DNA of 64,000 nt from Natrinema salsiterrestre (GTDB lineage Archaea; Halobacteriota; Halobacteria; Halobacteriales; Natrialbaceae), in NCBI RefSeq assembly GCF_029502005.1, contig NZ_JAMQOT010000003.1, forward strand, positions 186,001-250,000, in the 5' to 3' direction. The notes under the pieces are model-generated. The model saw only the letters and a list, made by a program, of their open reading frames with translations. It searched no databases and was not told where the DNA came from. The translations under genes and the position numbers were made by a program. Positions within the stretch are counted from its first letter, which is position 1. The number at the start of each line of letters is the position of its first letter. Positions 43,332 to 51,359 of this stretch are shown one piece after another.

Positions 43332-43406
43332 CGAGTTATCCTCATCCAGTCGGGAGAAAAACGTTGCGTCGCCACCCCTCGATTTCCGGAACCGCTGACC
43401 ATCCCG

Positions 43407-45089
43407 CTACGGTTCGAATCGATCCCGGACTCGCTCTCGGAGCACCGTCTTTTGGACCTTCTCCCCGTTCGGTCCCTCCGTCGTCGGGAACTCGTCGACG
43501 AACTCGACCGCCTCGGGGACTTTGTAATCGGCCACGCGAGACTCGAGGAAGCGCTCGATTCCCTCGGGCGTCACGTCTCCGGCGTCGGAAACGACGAACG
43601 CGACCGGCACCTCGCCGTGGCGCGGATGCGGTGCGCCGACGACCTCGCACGATCGCACGTCAGGATGGTCCTCGATCGCGGTCTGGATCTCCCGCGGCGC
43701 GACCAGAAAGCCGCGAACCCGGAGCGCGTCGTCGAGCCGCGAGCGGTAGTAGACGTACCCGTCGGCGTCGATCTCCGCGAGGTCGCCGGTGTAGAACCAC
43801 CTTCCGGAAGACGAGTTTTCCGACTCCCCGGTCGCTCCGCTCCCGGGGACCTCTTCGTCGAACGCCTCGGCGGTCGCCTCGGGTTTCCCGAGGTAGCCGT
43901 CCGCGAGGAGATAGCCCCGGATCGCGAGCTCGCCTTCCTCGCCGACCGGGAGTTGCTCGCGCGTCTCGGGATCGACGATTTTCGCCTCGATAGCCGGATG
44001 GATCGGCGGCCCGCCGACCCGCTTTCGTCGCTCGGCGGGATCCGACGGCTCGCCGACGAAGATCTGACTGTTGGCCTCCGAGAGGCCGTAGGGCTGGACC
44101 ACCGGGAAGCCGAACGTCGACTCGATGCGGTCGAACAGCTCCTCGTCGAACCCCTTGCTGATGAAGCCGACGACGCCCGTGTCGACGGTCTCGACTCGCG
44201 AGGACTCGAAGGCGTCGTGCTCGAGCATCCGTTCGAACATCACGCCGAGGCCCGTGAGGTAGGTGGCGTCGTGTGCGTCGACCAGCCGGATCGTCTCGCC
44301 GGGATCGAAGTGGGTCTGGGCGACGAGCGTTCCGCCCGTCGCGAGGACGCTGAAGAGCGTGTTGTAGCCCCAGATGCCACAGAACGGGAGCGTCGCGACG
44401 CCGACGTCGGCTTCGGTTACGCCGAGGTACTCCGCGACGTGGGTGGAGTGGTTCAGCAGCGATCGACTCGACTGGAGACACCCCTTCGGATCGCTCGTGG
44501 TGCCGCTCGTGTAGAAGATCGCCGCCGGCGCGTCCGGGTCGGTCGCCGGCTCGAAGCCGTCACCGTCCCGTGACCGCCCCGTCTCGAGCACGTCATCGTA
44601 CCCTCGAAGCGCCGGCAGGTCCGCCGTCGGCTCGAGACTCACGACCGCCTCGAGCCCCGGAACCGAGTCGGGATCGAACTCGTCGGGGGACTGCGCCTCC
44701 GTTTCGGGGACGGCCGTCGAGAGCATCTCGTGGTAGTCCCGGCCGAGCAGCGCTCGTTCGGTGACGAGAACGCTCGCGCCCGAGTCCGCGAGCATGTACT
44801 CGAGTTCGTGGGTTCGATAGCGCGTGTTGACCGCGACCATCGCCGCGCCCAGATAGGAGGTCGCGAGCTGGCACGCGATCCACTCCGGGCGGTTGCCGAG
44901 CCAGACCGCGACGACGTCGCCGTCCGAGACGCCCAGATCGGCGAGCCCGCGGGCGAGCGAACGGCTCTCGGCCAGCAGGTCGCCGTAGCTCCACGCCGTT
45001 TCGTCGGAGACGACGGCCCGGCTGTCTGGTCGCTCCCTGGCGACCGCCGCGATCCCCTCGTACATCGTCTCTTCGGGCCACGTGAGCAT
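43407..45089 (-). CDS. AMP-forming acyl-CoA synthetase
   Basis: A 560-residue adenylate-forming ligase activating a carboxylic acid to its acyl-CoA. The P-loop YTSGTTSDPKG is at 193-203, followed by the QPYGLSEAN block, the TGDLAEIDADGYVYYRSR hinge and the C-terminal GPNGEKVQK, whose lysine should adenylate. The substrate cannot be read from sequence. It is the first gene of the acyl-CoA cluster and probably supplies its starting acyl-CoA. Confidence 0.9.
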   Translation of the reverse strand: MLTWPEETMYEGIAAVARERPDSRAVVSDETAWSYGDLLAESRSLARGLADLGVSDGDVVAVWLGNRPEWIACQLATSYLGAAMVAVNTRYRTHELEYMLADSGASVLVTERALLGRDYHEMLSTAVPETEAQSPDEFDPDSVPGLEAVVSLEPTADLPALRGYDDVLETGRSRDGDGFEPATDPDAPAAIFYTSGTTSDPKGCLQSSRSLLNHSTHVAEYLGVTEADVGVATLPFCGIWGYNTLFSVLATGGTLVAQTHFDPGETIRLVDAHDATYLTGLGVMFERMLEHDAFESSRVETVDTGVVGFISKGFDEELFDRIESTFGFPVVQPYGLSEANSQIFVGEPSDPAERRKRVGGPPIHPAIEAKIVDPETREQLPVGEEGELAIRGYLLADGYLGKPEATAEAFDEEVPGSGATGESENSSSGRWFYTGDLAEIDADGYVYYRSRLDDALRVRGFLVAPREIQTAIEDHPDVRSCEVVGAPHPRHGEVPVAFVVSDAGDVTPEGIERFLESRVADYKVPEAVEFVDEFPTTEGPNGEKVQKTVLRERVRDRFEP

Positions 45090-45158
45090 CTGTAACGGGT
45101 GTGGTATCGGAGACCACAGGTAAAACCGTTGTGCGGCCCCCGATCGGCTCCCACCGAC

Positions 45159-45491
45159 TCAGTCCCCGCCGTCGGTCCGCTCGGCGTCGGGTCCGAACTC
45201 GGACTCGAGCAACTCGGGAACGGTCTCGGGAGTCACGTCCGAGTACCAGGTGTTTCGCGGCTGAATCGAGATCGCGGTGCCGCCCTCGCTGCACAGCCCG
45301 AGACACGAGGTTTCGCTGACCGACACTGCCGTCCAGAACGCGTCGCGGTCTCGCAGCCAGTCTTTGACCGCCGTGACCGTCTCCTCGGCACCGACCGCGC
45401 CGCAGCTGGCGTATTCCGAATCGCGGTCGTTGGTACAGACGAAGACGTGTGCGTCGAGGCGCTCGCGGTGCTCTTCGGTTCGATCCTTCAT
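45159..45491 (-). CDS. [2Fe-2S] ferredoxin-like protein, thioredoxin fold
   Basis: A 110-residue protein with four cysteines in the thioredoxin-like [2Fe-2S] pattern: C19 (HVFVCTNDRD), C30 (YASCGAVG), and C63/C67 (SCLGLC). The ATG overlaps the stop of cbtA (ATGA), so it belongs to the cobalt-transport operon. Proteins of this type are often linked to anaerobic or cobaltochelatase-associated cobalamin genes; it may feed electrons to cobalt reduction or corrin-ring chemistry. That role is inferred from context. Confidence 0.82.
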   Translation of the reverse strand: MKDRTEEHRERLDAHVFVCTNDRDSEYASCGAVGAEETVTAVKDWLRDRDAFWTAVSVSETSCLGLCSEGGTAISIQPRNTWYSDVTPETVPELLESEFGPDAERTDGGD

Positions 45492-46252
45492 GGACTGGTC
45501 AGCAGATCCTCGCGTCGGTCGGTGGCCGATCGCACGCCGGCTCGAGCCTGGAGCCAGCCGAACGAGCCGGCGACGAGCGTCCAGAGCGCGGCCTGGCTCA
45601 GCACGGTCAGCCCGCGGAACGCGGTCACGAGCGCGGTCGGCGTCGAACCGGATTCGACGACCGTCGGCGCCGCAACTGCGGTGACCGCGACGAGCGAAAC
45701 GATCGGGATCGCCGCTGTGACTACCCCGAGTAGACCCCGGCCGCCCGAAACGCGTCGATAGCCGTAGATCGATACTGCGGCGACGAGCGCGCCGAGGACC
45801 ATCATTCCCACGTAGATCGCGCTCCGGACCGTGGGATCGAACGCCAGCTCGGCACCCGGCGTCGCCGGCGGAAGCACCAGCCACGGTGCGACCGAAACGG
45901 TGAGAAACCCTGCGCCGGCCAGCACGTAAGTCTTGAGCCGCCCGCGGCCGGGCAGCGCCGGCTCGAGGAAGTAGAACGCCAGGGCGAAGACGCCCCCGAG
46001 CAGGATGCCCCAGAGAACGCCGCTGCCGACGCTCACGACGGCGGTCGTCGCTTCGCTGACCGCGTGAGCGTGTTCGGCGGCCTCGTGGGAGTGGTCGCCA
46101 GTTCCGTGAGCGTGGCCGCCGTGTTCTCTACCGTCGGCGAGCGTCTCCATGTAGCCGATCAGCGGGTTCGCGACGATCGCCATGTAGACGCCGTACGCGA
46201 TTCCCGCGATCGCACCGGCGAGCACCCCCCGCTCGAGGTAATCGACCAGCAT
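45488..46252 (-). CDS. cbtA: CbtA-type putative cobalt transporter subunit
   Basis: A 254-residue membrane protein with about six hydrophobic segments. A His-rich loop at 44-63 (GREHGGHAHGTGDHSHEAAEHAH) would bind Co2+ on one face. This is the CbtA family, predicted as a cobalt transporter because in bacteria it is controlled by cobalamin riboswitches. It overlaps cbtB at its start and the [2Fe-2S] gene at its end. No riboswitch is seen here. Confidence 0.85.
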   Translation of the reverse strand: MLVDYLERGVLAGAIAGIAYGVYMAIVANPLIGYMETLADGREHGGHAHGTGDHSHEAAEHAHAVSEATTAVVSVGSGVLWGILLGGVFALAFYFLEPALPGRGRLKTYVLAGAGFLTVSVAPWLVLPPATPGAELAFDPTVRSAIYVGMMVLGALVAAVSIYGYRRVSGGRGLLGVVTAAIPIVSLVAVTAVAAPTVVESGSTPTALVTAFRGLTVLSQAALWTLVAGSFGWLQARAGVRSATDRREDLLTSP

Positions 46253-46437
46253 CAGTGACAGATGACGCCGGCCGCGTGCCGGAAGTTGTGCATCGAGTCG
46301 TGGGCCAGGGGGTCCTGCAGGAATAGCAGCGCGAACGTCGCCGCCGCGACGAACGCGAAGACGGCCAGCAACTGACCGGTCGTTAGTTCGTCGCGCGCGG
46401 TCCCGATTCGATCGTGAACGGTTTCAGTCGTCGTCAT
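46252..46437 (-). CDS. cbtB: CbtB-type cobalt transporter subunit
   Basis: A 61-residue protein with one membrane segment (about 22-40, LLAVFAFVAAATFALLFLQ) and a C-terminal HDSMHNFRHAAGVICH that matches the His-rich end of CbtB. It forms the small subunit of the putative CbtAB transporter. The ATG at 46437 is the first codon of the operon. Confidence 0.85.
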   Translation of the reverse strand: MTTTETVHDRIGTARDELTTGQLLAVFAFVAAATFALLFLQDPLAHDSMHNFRHAAGVICH

Positions 46438-46443
46438 GCAAGT

Positions 46444-46464
46444 CAGTTTTCTCTACTGAAACTG
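46444..46464. promoter_or_regulatory. inverted repeat in the cbtBA promoter
   Basis: CAGTTT and AAACTG form a perfect 6-bp inverted repeat separated by nine bases. It starts seven bases upstream of the cbtB ATG, and AAAACT follows about 10 bases further. It may be an operator for metal-dependent control; no binding protein is identified. Confidence 0.35.
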
Positions 46465-46678
46465 CATTTGTAAAACTACCGATCGTCCAGCAGGGGCTGC
46501 GGGTTTTCCACTCCGGCGGCGGTACGATCCCGATCTGACTGCCGCGAGCGGCTCACGAGAACCGGCGGATCGAACTGCTGCTGGCGAATAACGAAATCGT
46601 TTTCCTACGGCTACCGCTTGATTCGGATACCAACGAGAGCCATGAGTATCCAACGACGGTCACCCGGAGGGAGACGCC

Positions 46679-47713
46679 GTGGCGGTTGAACGCCTGCTCG
46701 TCCCGCTGTCGGACACGGTGACCGTCCGGCAAACGGTCGCCTACGCCGTCCGATCGGGGCTCGAGGGGGCCGACTCGCTCGAATGCCACCTCGTCGTCGC
46801 GATGCCGTACGACGCGGACGTCCCCGAGAGCGACCAGTACGACGAGGACGCCGACGGACTGCTTTCGCGAGCGCGAAACTGGGTCGAGGAAGACGCGGGC
46901 GGGGCCGACGTGACGATCGAAACGGCCAGACTCGGCGCCGACGAGTACCTCTTCGGTCCACGAGACTACGCCGAAATCTTCGACGCTTACGCCGACGAAC
47001 ACGGCATCGACCGAGTCGTTCTCGATCCGGAGTACCAGCCCGGCGTCACCGCACAGCTGCTCCAGCCCCTCGAGCGCGAACTCGAGCGCATCGGGCTGGC
47101 TTACGAGGAAGCCCCGGTCGAGCGGTCGGCTCGGCGCGGTCGGCTTGCCGGTGGAACCGAGGACTTCGACCGCCTGTTCGCGACCTTTCTGATCTCCTAT
47201 GGATTCTATCTCGTGCTCGGCGACCCCACCTACTGGTTCGATCTGCTCACGGGCGCAGCGGTGGCCGGTATCGTCGCCCTCTCGCTCGCGCAGGTGACGT
47301 TTACCGTCCCCCTCGACCGCGTCCAGTCGCCGCTCCGAATCGTTCGGTTCGCCGTTTACGTTCCGTACCTGCTCTGGGAGATCCTCAAGGCCAACATCGC
47401 GGTCTCGGCCGTGATCCTCCGGCCGTCGATGCCGATCGAACCCACGCTGACGCGGGTCAATTCCCGCGTCCGAAGCGGACTGCCGCTGACCGCGCTGGCA
47501 AACAGCATCACCCTCACGCCGGGAACGCTGACCGTCCGGGCGAACAACCAGCAGCTGCTCGTCCACACGCTGATTCCAGCCGCCCAGGAGGACCTCTTCG
47601 ACGGCGGCCTCGAGCGCGGGATCCGGTTCGTCTTCTACGGTCGCGACTCGGCGGCGATCCCCTCGCCGCGCGAACGCGACGACGCGGAGGTCGTGGGGGG
47701 TGACGAGCTGTGA
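46679..47713 (+). CDS. mrpE: Mrp-type antiporter subunit E with N-terminal stress-protein domain
   Basis: A 344-residue fusion. Residues 1-150 form an alpha/beta domain of universal-stress-protein type (VERLLVPLSDTVTVRQTVAYAV..., DRVVLDPEY). Residues 160-340 are the MrpE/MnhE domain with two to three membrane segments, the VYVPYLLWEILKAN segment and the TLTPGTLTV motif. Start is GTG 46679, preceded by GGAGGGAG. It is the first gene of the Mrp operon. The USP domain may sense nucleotide or energy state; that is inference. Confidence 0.87.
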   Translation: MAVERLLVPLSDTVTVRQTVAYAVRSGLEGADSLECHLVVAMPYDADVPESDQYDEDADGLLSRARNWVEEDAGGADVTIETARLGADEYLFGPRDYAEIFDAYADEHGIDRVVLDPEYQPGVTAQLLQPLERELERIGLAYEEAPVERSARRGRLAGGTEDFDRLFATFLISYGFYLVLGDPTYWFDLLTGAAVAGIVALSLAQVTFTVPLDRVQSPLRIVRFAVYVPYLLWEILKANIAVSAVILRPSMPIEPTLTRVNSRVRSGLPLTALANSITLTPGTLTVRANNQQLLVHTLIPAAQEDLFDGGLERGIRFVFYGRDSAAIPSPRERDDAEVVGGDEL

Positions 47714-47991
47714 TGCCGGCGTCGCTCGAGGACGTCTTCCTCGTCACGGCCGCAGCGTTCGTCATCCTGGCAATCTTTGTGTTTTATCGGGCCGTCGTCG
47801 GCCCGACGACGCAAGACCGTCTGCTGGCGGTGAACGTCCTCGGGACGAACACGGTCGTCATCCTCGCGCTGTTAGCTGCGGGGCTCGACCAGGCGTGGTT
47901 CCTCGACGTCGCGTTGATCTACGCCCTGCTGAACTTCCTGATGTCGATCGCCATCTCGAAGTTCACCGTCGAGCGGGGTGGCGTGCTGTGA
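47713..47991 (+). CDS. mrpF: Mrp-type antiporter subunit F
   Basis: A 92-residue three-segment membrane protein of the MrpF/MnhF family (GPTTQDRLLAVNVLGTN in the first loop is characteristic). Its ATG overlaps the mrpE stop (TGATG) and its stop overlaps the GTG of mrpG. It takes part in the multisubunit Na+/H+ antiporter complex in the cytoplasmic membrane. Confidence 0.9.
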   Translation: MPASLEDVFLVTAAAFVILAIFVFYRAVVGPTTQDRLLAVNVLGTNTVVILALLAAGLDQAWFLDVALIYALLNFLMSIAISKFTVERGGVL

Positions 47992-48353
47992 TCGAGACGA
48001 TCCGGTTCTGGCTGATCGCGGTCCTGCTGGGGCTGGGCGTGTTCTTCACGCTCGTCTCGACGATCGGCGTCATCCGCCTCCCGGACATCTACGCCCGTGC
48101 GCACACCGCCTCGCAGACGGACACGCTCGGTGCGGGCTTCGCACTCGCCGGCGTCGCCCTGGCCTTCGGCTGGGAACAGGCGGCGGTCTACACCGTCCTG
48201 TTGTTGTTTTTCGTGTTCATCACGAACCCGACGGCGGCCCACGCGATCGCCCGGTCCGCCGCGGAGACGGGCGTCGAACCGCTCCTCGCCGACGAGGGGA
48301 CGGACCCGGACGAAACCGACGGCCCCGCGGAAACGGACGGTGAGACGACATGA
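47988..48353 (+). CDS. mrpG: Mrp-type antiporter subunit G
   Basis: A 121-residue protein with three membrane segments and the MrpG/MnhG pattern VIRLPDIYARAHTASQTDTLG. The acidic C-terminal 30 residues are a haloarchaeal extension. GTG 47988 overlaps the mrpF stop (GTGA). Confidence 0.9.
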   Translation: MIETIRFWLIAVLLGLGVFFTLVSTIGVIRLPDIYARAHTASQTDTLGAGFALAGVALAFGWEQAAVYTVLLLFFVFITNPTAAHAIARSAAETGVEPLLADEGTDPDETDGPAETDGETT

Positions 48354-48889
48354 GCCTGTTCGCCTACTCCCTCGCGGTGTTCATCCTCGCGACCGCCGTC
48401 GCGACGGCGCTGTTTCGCGACGTCCTGTCGGTGATCATCGTCTTCGGGGCGTACAGCCTCGGAATGGCGATCCTCTACACGTTCCTGCTGGCTCCCGACG
48501 TAGCGATGACCGAGGCCGCCATCGGGGCCGGCGTGACCACGCTCTTGTTGTTGCTGACGATCGCACGTACGACCCGGCCCTCGACCGACCGGCTCAGGGA
48601 GCGCATTCACCTGCCGGCGGTCGCCGTCGTCGGCGCGTTCGTGGTCCTGCTCTGTACCGCGGTCCTGCCCGAGATGTACGCGGTCGGTGTCACTGATGCG
48701 CCGGTCTGGCGCAACGCCGACGTGACCCAGTACTACATCCAGAACACGTACAACGACACGAGGGTACAGAACGCGGTCACGTCCGTCCTCGCCGCCTACC
48801 GTGGGTTCGACACCTTCGGCGAGGCGGTCGTCGTCTTCGCCGCCGGCGTCTCGACCCTGCTCGTCCTGAAACGCGAGGTGTTCGCCTAA
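48350..48889 (+). CDS. Mrp/Mbh-type antiporter subunit with DUF4040
   Basis: A 179-residue membrane protein. Residues 1-80 carry the DUF4040 (MbhD-like, MrpA C-terminal) module VIIVFGAYSLGMAILYTFLLAPDVAMTEAAIGAG; the rest has two further membrane segments and ends in the MbhE-like part. In bacteria this module is fused to the end of MrpA; here it is separate. It overlaps mrpG by ATGA and the next gene by one base. Confidence 0.87.
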   Translation: MSLFAYSLAVFILATAVATALFRDVLSVIIVFGAYSLGMAILYTFLLAPDVAMTEAAIGAGVTTLLLLLTIARTTRPSTDRLRERIHLPAVAVVGAFVVLLCTAVLPEMYAVGVTDAPVWRNADVTQYYIQNTYNDTRVQNAVTSVLAAYRGFDTFGEAVVVFAAGVSTLLVLKREVFA

Positions 48890-49407
48890 TGTCCGGCTCT
48901 ATCGACGACACGTACACCGAGAGTCAGGTGATCATGACCGCTGTCAAGATCATCGCACCGTTCACGCTCACCTACGGGCTGTTCATGACCTTCCACGGGG
49001 GCGACGCCCCCGGTGGCGGCTTCCAGGGCGGCACCATCGTCGGTGTGACTGTCCTGATGCTCGCCTTCGCCTTCGGGATCGAACCGACCCGCCAGTGGCT
49101 TCGCAACACCTTCCTCGTCGGGATCATCACCGGCGGCGTCGTCATCTTCGGCGCGGTCGGCCTCGCGATGGTCGCCCTCGGCGGGGACTTCCTCGAGTTC
49201 GCGCGCATCTCCGCGGCCCTCGGTCAGAAACCCAAGTGGGGGCTCGAGGCCGTGGAGATCGGCGGTATTTCGCTGATCGTCACGGGGACCATCATCAGTC
49301 TCTTCTTCACGATGGCAGCGGGCTTCTCGCCGGAGCGGCCGAGCGGGACCGGCGGCTTCGAGGAGAACGACGAACCGGCCGACGGAGAGGTGAGCGACGA
49401 TGATTGA
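48889..49407 (+). CDS. mrpB: Mrp-type antiporter subunit B
   Basis: A 172-residue MnhB-domain protein with four membrane segments. The PFTLTYGLFMTFHGGDAPGGGFQGG block is the family hallmark. It has an acidic C-terminal tail (about 150-172). Overlaps mrpC by eight bases. Confidence 0.9.
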   Translation: MSGSIDDTYTESQVIMTAVKIIAPFTLTYGLFMTFHGGDAPGGGFQGGTIVGVTVLMLAFAFGIEPTRQWLRNTFLVGIITGGVVIFGAVGLAMVALGGDFLEFARISAALGQKPKWGLEAVEIGGISLIVTGTIISLFFTMAAGFSPERPSGTGGFEENDEPADGEVSDDD

Positions 49408-49777
49408 GTCCCTCTTCAGTCACTACACGTACGTGCTGATGTTCGTCATCCTGGGAATCGGGATCTACATGGTGATCGCCAGCGAGAACCTCGTCAAGAA
49501 GCTGATCGGCGTCAACCTCTTCCAGACGGCCATCTTCCTGTTTTTCGTCTCGATGGCCTACATCGACGTCGAGGGTGCATCCGCACCGATCGTCCCCGCG
49601 ACGAAAGACCCCGGAGAACTCATGGTCGCGAGCCCGCTCCCCCAGGTCATCGTGCTGACCGCCATCGTCGTCGGGATCGCGCTGACCGCGGTCGGGCTGG
49701 CGCTGATCATCCGCATCTACGCGGAGTACGGCACGCTCCGCGAGGACACCCTCAGGGAGGTGCGCGCCGATGAGTAG
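49400..49777 (+). CDS. mrpC: Mrp-type antiporter subunit C (NuoK-like)
   Basis: A 125-residue protein with three membrane segments related to NuoK of complex I. The conserved glutamate region is in IVIASENLVKKLIGVNLFQTA-type sequence of the second segment. Its stop overlaps the ATG of mrpD by eight bases. Confidence 0.9.
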   Translation: MIESLFSHYTYVLMFVILGIGIYMVIASENLVKKLIGVNLFQTAIFLFFVSMAYIDVEGASAPIVPATKDPGELMVASPLPQVIVLTAIVVGIALTAVGLALIIRIYAEYGTLREDTLREVRADE

Positions 49778-51359
49778 CGTCGATCTGATTATCCCGTTGC
49801 TGATCGTCGCTCCGATCCTCGCCGCGACGCTCCCGATCGCGCTGGGTCTCCGGTTCGAGCGGACCGGCTGGCCCGTCGCCGGACTCACGACGCTCGGCCT
49901 GTTCGGCGCGGCCGGCTATCTCGCGAGCGTCGTCTACACGGGCGGAGAAGAGAATCACACGCTCGGCGGCTATCCACCGCGATACGGGATCGAACTCGTC
50001 GCCGACGAGTTCTCGATGCTGATCGTCCTGCTCATCACTGCCGTCGCAACCGGTGTCCTCGCGTTCACGCGCCGCGGCGGCCCGCGCGGGAACACGTTCT
50101 ACACCGCCTACCTGCTGCTGGTCGGCGGCCTGCTCGGCATCTCGCTGACCGGCGACGTGTTCAACCTGTTCGTCTTCCTCGAGATCACGAGCATCGCGAC
50201 CTACGCGCTGGTCGCGAGCGGCGACGGCCCGGAGGCGGCGGTCGCCTCCCTGAAGTACCTGATCCTGGGAACCGTCGCCGCGTCGATGTACCTGATCGGC
50301 GTCGCCTTCGTCTTCATGGCGACGGGGACGCTCAACATGGTCGAACTCGCGACGGCGATTCCGGCCCCGGAAACCAATCCGACGTTGATTCGGGCCGGCT
50401 TCGCGTTCATCACTGTCGGCTTCGCCGTCAAGGTCGCCCAGTGGCCGCTGCACACCTGGCAACCCAGCGCCTACCAGCAGGCCCCTGACGGCGTGACGCC
50501 GCTGATCGCGGCGCTAGTCTCGACGGCTTCCGCGTACGCCTTCGGCCGCCTGATCGTCACCGTCTTCGAGGTCGACTACCTCGCCGCCACGCCGAACGCG
50601 GCCGCGATCGTTCTCACGATCGGCTGCGTGAGCGTCCTCGCGGGGACGGTGCTCGCCGTGATCCAGACCGAGGTCAAGCGGATGCTGGCCTACTCGTCGG
50701 TGTCGCAGTTCGGGTTGGTCATCGCCGCCTACGGGGTCGTCATCGCCGGCAGCTCCGAGACGGCGCTGATCGGGGCCGCGATCCACCTCGTCGGCCACGG
50801 GCTCCTGAAGGCCGGGCTCTTCCTCGGAGTCGCGCTCGTCGCCGCGAGCTACGGCGCTCGCACCGTCGACGAGTACGCCGGCCTCGCGAAAGAGCGCCCC
50901 TTCGTCGCCGGTTCGATGGCCGTCCTCCTGTTCTCGCTGGTCGGCGTTCCGCCGGGCGTCGGCTTCGTCGGCAAGTGGTACATCGCCCTCGGTGCCGTCG
51001 AATCTCAGCTCTGGCCCGTCGCCGCCGTGATCTTCCTCAGTACCATGCTCACTCTCGCCTACGCCGCCCGCCTGCTCGAGAAGATGTACTTCACCCCGCC
51101 CGCCGTGGTCGAATCGCCCCACGCGACGGGAGCGGTCGCAACGGATGGCGGCGACGCCGACGACGAGGAGTCCGGTGACACCGACCCGACCGACGATATT
51201 GGGACCACCGTCCCCGTCACCGGGACGGACACGCGGACCGTTTCAGTCGGCATGGTCGCGATCGTCGTCGTCGCCGCGCTCGGCTCGATCGCCCTCGGCT
51301 TCGCCGGTGGCACGTTCGCCGACCTGCTCGAGCCGTTCCTGACGGAGGTGTTCAACTAA
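49770..51359 (+). CDS. mrpD: Mrp-type antiporter subunit D (NuoM/NuoN-like)
   Basis: A 529-residue membrane protein with about fourteen helices, homologous to the antiporter-like subunits of complex I. The conserved FVFLEITSIATYALVA block carries the TM5 glutamate. VKVAQWPLHTWQPSAY keeps the TM7 lysine, and EVKRMLAYSSVSQFG is the TM8-type block. It has an acidic loop near the C-terminus (about 450-480). It overlaps the next gene's start by one base. Confidence 0.92.
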   Translation: MSSVDLIIPLLIVAPILAATLPIALGLRFERTGWPVAGLTTLGLFGAAGYLASVVYTGGEENHTLGGYPPRYGIELVADEFSMLIVLLITAVATGVLAFTRRGGPRGNTFYTAYLLLVGGLLGISLTGDVFNLFVFLEITSIATYALVASGDGPEAAVASLKYLILGTVAASMYLIGVAFVFMATGTLNMVELATAIPAPETNPTLIRAGFAFITVGFAVKVAQWPLHTWQPSAYQQAPDGVTPLIAALVSTASAYAFGRLIVTVFEVDYLAATPNAAAIVLTIGCVSVLAGTVLAVIQTEVKRMLAYSSVSQFGLVIAAYGVVIAGSSETALIGAAIHLVGHGLLKAGLFLGVALVAASYGARTVDEYAGLAKERPFVAGSMAVLLFSLVGVPPGVGFVGKWYIALGAVESQLWPVAAVIFLSTMLTLAYAARLLEKMYFTPPAVVESPHATGAVATDGGDADDEESGDTDPTDDIGTTVPVTGTDTRTVSVGMVAIVVVAALGSIALGFAGGTFADLLEPFLTEVFN

